Of a DNA stretch of 64,000 bases, positions 52,022-64,000 are shown in pieces. Numbering within the stretch: position 1 is the stretch's first letter; each line of letters starts with the position of its first letter. Origin of the DNA: Bacteroidia bacterium (lineage in GTDB: Bacteria; Bacteroidota; Bacteroidia; J057; JADKCL01); contig JACJYV010000011.1 of the NCBI GenBank assembly GCA_020635905.1, forward strand, positions 62,001 to 126,000, read 5' to 3'. The position numbers and the translations under genes were made by a program. The notes below the pieces were generated by a model. That model was not told where the DNA came from and did no database searches. It saw nothing but the letters and a program-made list of their open reading frames with translations.

Positions 52022-52162
52022 TTATCTGACTTTGAAAGCGTTTTTGTGTTTAGAAATGTATTCTTCGTCAATAAGAGCTTGCCCATCAGTCAATTCCTCT
52101 TGCAACTTTTTGCTTCCGAACGTCCATTCGTTTGGATTAATTGAGGTTGAATTATTTTCCAT
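52022..52162 (-). CDS. Possible 46-residue protein
   Basis: An AT-rich small reading frame with a charged product ending HKNAFKVR, divergent from ruvX and 48 bases from it. No signal or membrane helix. The sequence is not low-complexity and looks like a natural small protein, but I have no homology evidence. A longer reading through ruvX is not credible. Confidence 0.4.
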   Translation of the reverse strand: MENNSTSINPNEWTFGSKKLQEELTDGQALIDEEYISKHKNAFKVR

Positions 52163-52210
52163 CTGTGCTGAATAAATTAGAAGGTTCCGCCTTTTTTTTA
52201 ACTTTGTGCC

Positions 52211-52624
52211 ATGGGCAGAATCATCGCCATAGATTGGGGTAGCAAACGGACCGGACTGGCCTGGACAGACCCTTTGCAGATGATTGCCACCCGCCTGGAA
52301 GGGGTTCAGACCCAGGAGCTCAAAAAACGGCTTCAGCACTGGTCTCAGACCGAAAATGTGGATGGTTTTTTGGTGGGTTTTCCCACCAGAATGAACGGGG
52401 AGGATACGCATTCCACGGAGGAAGTTCGCAAATTTGTGACCGAGTTGGAAGGGCTTTTTCCGGGTAAACAGATCATTCTTTGGGATGAAAGGCTCACTTC
52501 CACCCTGGCAGCCAGGGCCCTGGTTACGGCGGGAGTGCCACGCATGAAGCGACGCAACAAGCATTTATTGGATGAAATGAGCGCAACCCTGATGTTGCAG
52601 GAATACCTTGACCATAAACTATGA
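52211..52624 (+). CDS. ruvX: Putative pre-16S rRNA nuclease / Holliday junction resolvase-like protein (YqgF/RuvX)
   Basis: A 137-residue RNase H-fold protein with the family start GRIIAIDWGSKRTGLAWTD (Asp7 in IDWG), the central VGFPTRMNGED, and WDERLTS (Asp and Glu catalytic residues). Its end overlaps the def start by four bases (ATGA). The family trims the 5' end of 16S rRNA precursors and was earlier proposed as a resolvase. Confidence 0.9.
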   Translation: MGRIIAIDWGSKRTGLAWTDPLQMIATRLEGVQTQELKKRLQHWSQTENVDGFLVGFPTRMNGEDTHSTEEVRKFVTELEGLFPGKQIILWDERLTSTLAARALVTAGVPRMKRRNKHLLDEMSATLMLQEYLDHKL

Positions 52625-53187
52625 TACTACCCATTTTTGCCATCGGGCAGGACGTTTTGCGGGAAAAAACGCAGCCCATCAAACCTGGAAATCCCCAACT
52701 TGAGGCCCTGATCGCCAATATGTACGAAACCATGTACCACGCCAAAGGTGTGGGACTGGCTGCTCCTCAGGTGGGTTATTCCCTGCAGATTTTTGTGGTG
52801 GACGGTACGCCCATGGATGGAATTCTGGAAGAAGAGGAATCTTCGCTGAAAGGTTGGAAAATGGTGTTTATTAACCCCAAAATTCTCTCTGAGACGGGCG
52901 AGGAATGGGCTTTTGAGGAAGGCTGTCTCAGTATTCCTGACATTCGGGAGGAGGTTTTTCGCAAACCAAGGGTTAAGATCAAATATTTTGACCGTGACTT
53001 CGTTGAACATGTGGATGAATTTTCGGGCATGAAGGCGAGAATTATTCAGCATGAATACGATCATCTTCAGGGCGTTCTTTTCACAGATTACCTGAAAGGG
53101 TTTAAAAAGAAATTGATCAAGTCAAGATTATCTAAGATTTCCAAAGGAAAAATCCAGCCCACTTATCCCATGAAATTCCAGGATTGA
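52621..53187 (+). CDS. def: Peptide deformylase
   Basis: A 188-residue enzyme with the three deformylase motifs: GVGLAAPQVG (43-52), EEGCLSIP (99-106; Cys102 is a metal ligand), and QHEYDHLQG (143-151; His144, Glu145 and His148). It removes the formyl group from new proteins. It overlaps ruvX by four bases. The C-terminal tail is slightly longer and lysine-rich. Confidence 0.95.
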   Translation: MILPIFAIGQDVLREKTQPIKPGNPQLEALIANMYETMYHAKGVGLAAPQVGYSLQIFVVDGTPMDGILEEEESSLKGWKMVFINPKILSETGEEWAFEEGCLSIPDIREEVFRKPRVKIKYFDRDFVEHVDEFSGMKARIIQHEYDHLQGVLFTDYLKGFKKKLIKSRLSKISKGKIQPTYPMKFQD

Positions 53188-53208
53188 TCGAAAATCTGTA
53201 CAAAAAAC

Positions 53209-53237
53209 TTGACAAACGCATTTTCATGTATTATATT
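53209..53237 (+). promoter_or_regulatory. Sigma-70-type promoter with TTGACA and TATATT
   Basis: TTGACA (53209-53214) and TATATT (53232-53237) are separated by exactly 17 bases, close to the E. coli consensus and unlike the usual Bacteroidota TAnnTTTG pattern. Downstream, the leader has a hairpin-forming GCTTA-GG-TAAGC (about 53245-53259). It precedes the small gene at 53292 by about 50 bases. Confidence 0.55.
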
Positions 53238-53291
53238 ACTCCCGCTTGCTTAGGTAAGCGTTCCGGATTTTTTAATTTTTAGCGAGGTATT

Positions 53292-53522
53292 ATGAATAAT
53301 ATTAATGATTTACACACCCAAATCCTGAGTGCCAAGACATTTTTGACTCGTGAATTGGTGAAAATCAAAACCCAGGTGGATTCTCCCTATAATTTCAGGG
53401 AAATTAATGACCGTCTGGACATGATTCACGAGGCCGAAAGAATTGGCTACCGCAACCTGAGCGACAGTAAGCTCAGGAAAATCACCAGGATGATCGGTGA
53501 ATTAGTTACTTCTCAAAACTAA
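53292..53522 (+). CDS. Small helical protein of unknown function
   Basis: A 76-residue charged helical protein with a central REINDRLDMIHEAERIGYRNL and C-terminal LRKITRMIGELV. No signal. The gene is flanked by its own promoter and a strong terminator, so it is a separate unit, possibly well expressed. No family recognised. Confidence 0.65.
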   Translation: MNNINDLHTQILSAKTFLTRELVKIKTQVDSPYNFREINDRLDMIHEAERIGYRNLSDSKLRKITRMIGELVTSQN

Positions 53523-53545
53523 TTTTATCCTTTAGGATACAAGGG

Positions 53546-53572
53546 AAGCAGGGCAATAGTCCTGCTTTTTTT
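53546..53572 (+). terminator. Rho-independent terminator
   Basis: GCAGG (53548-53552) pairs with CCTGC (53561-53565), followed by seven T bases. It lies about 25 bases past the small gene's stop, and hairpin element copy 4 begins two bases later. Confidence 0.8.
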
Positions 53573-53573
53573 G

Positions 53574-53615
53574 TGGACCTCTAAAAACTTTGAATCTCTG
53601 CGTTGGACCTGGTTT
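53574..53615. repeat. Hairpin repeat element, copy 4 (left part only)
   Basis: Starts GGACCTCTAAAAACTTTG and includes CTGCGTTGGACCTGGTTT, then diverges, so the right half is missing. It begins two bases after a terminator T-run. Confidence 0.68.
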
Positions 53616-53636
53616 GGCTTTCAGCAGTCAGGAATA

Positions 53637-64000
<10,364 letters not shown>

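Overview
The window is a chromosomal segment of a Bacteroidota bacterium. The evidence is several predicted proteins with C-terminal type IX secretion (T9SS) sorting domains, three TonB-dependent receptors, a LytTR response regulator paired with a TPR-containing kinase, and promoters of the Bacteroidota form TTG-N20-TAnnTTTG. The long PKD/Ig-like T9SS adhesin and the gene mix fit Saprospiria-like or related environmental lineages, but that finer placement is inference. I saw no rRNA, tRNA or CRISPR array.

Layout. 1-3.8 kb: an LpxH-like phosphoesterase (cut by the window edge), an M14 carboxypeptidase, a small anchored protein, and a GNAT-like plus HTH gene pair. 3.9-9.1 kb: an envelope-folding operon (double-parvulin lipoprotein, SurA-N-like lipoprotein, SurA, MoxR ATPase). 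9.2-12.9 kb: nadB, an atypical SDR, and a secreted protein of unknown role. 13.1-15.9 kb: a compact ACP / ketoacyl synthase III / glycosyltransferase / GNAT operon behind a divergent region with two identical-arm palindromes. 16-29.3 kb: mainly housekeeping genes (permease, purC, STAS, rnz, VUT transporter, kbl, DoxX with a Crp-like regulator, M28 peptidase, acyl-CoA ligase), plus a helical-repeat protein and a T9SS cargo.

29.5-33.4 kb: an operon of an orphan NqrB/RnfD-like membrane protein followed by two tandem DUF2330 proteins with CxxC motifs and C-terminal membrane anchors. 33.4-34.3 kb is a gene-free stretch built of repeats and palindromes. 34.3-45.3 kb: three TonB-dependent receptors, one in a three-gene operon with an inner-membrane-anchored protein and a lipoprotein, and a LytTR two-component system. 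45.6-53.5 kb: a T9SS cargo, small proteins, three overlapping thioredoxin-fold genes, a second helical-repeat protein, ruvX-def, and a small gene behind a near-consensus sigma-70-type promoter. 53.7-64 kb: one minus-strand gene for a giant T9SS surface protein with 46 full Ig-like repeats in view. Its N-terminus lies beyond the window.

The intergenic DNA carries several dispersed repeat families: a hairpin element with inverted ends that sits next to gene ends and terminators, CTAA-rich strings, GTAAACCG strings, CACAAAG-type strings, and perfect palindromes. The best candidates for undescribed biology are the NqrB-like/DUF2330 operon, the ACP/KASIII/GT2/GNAT operon with its paired operator-like sites, the GNAT-HTH pair, and the terminator-linked hairpin family.
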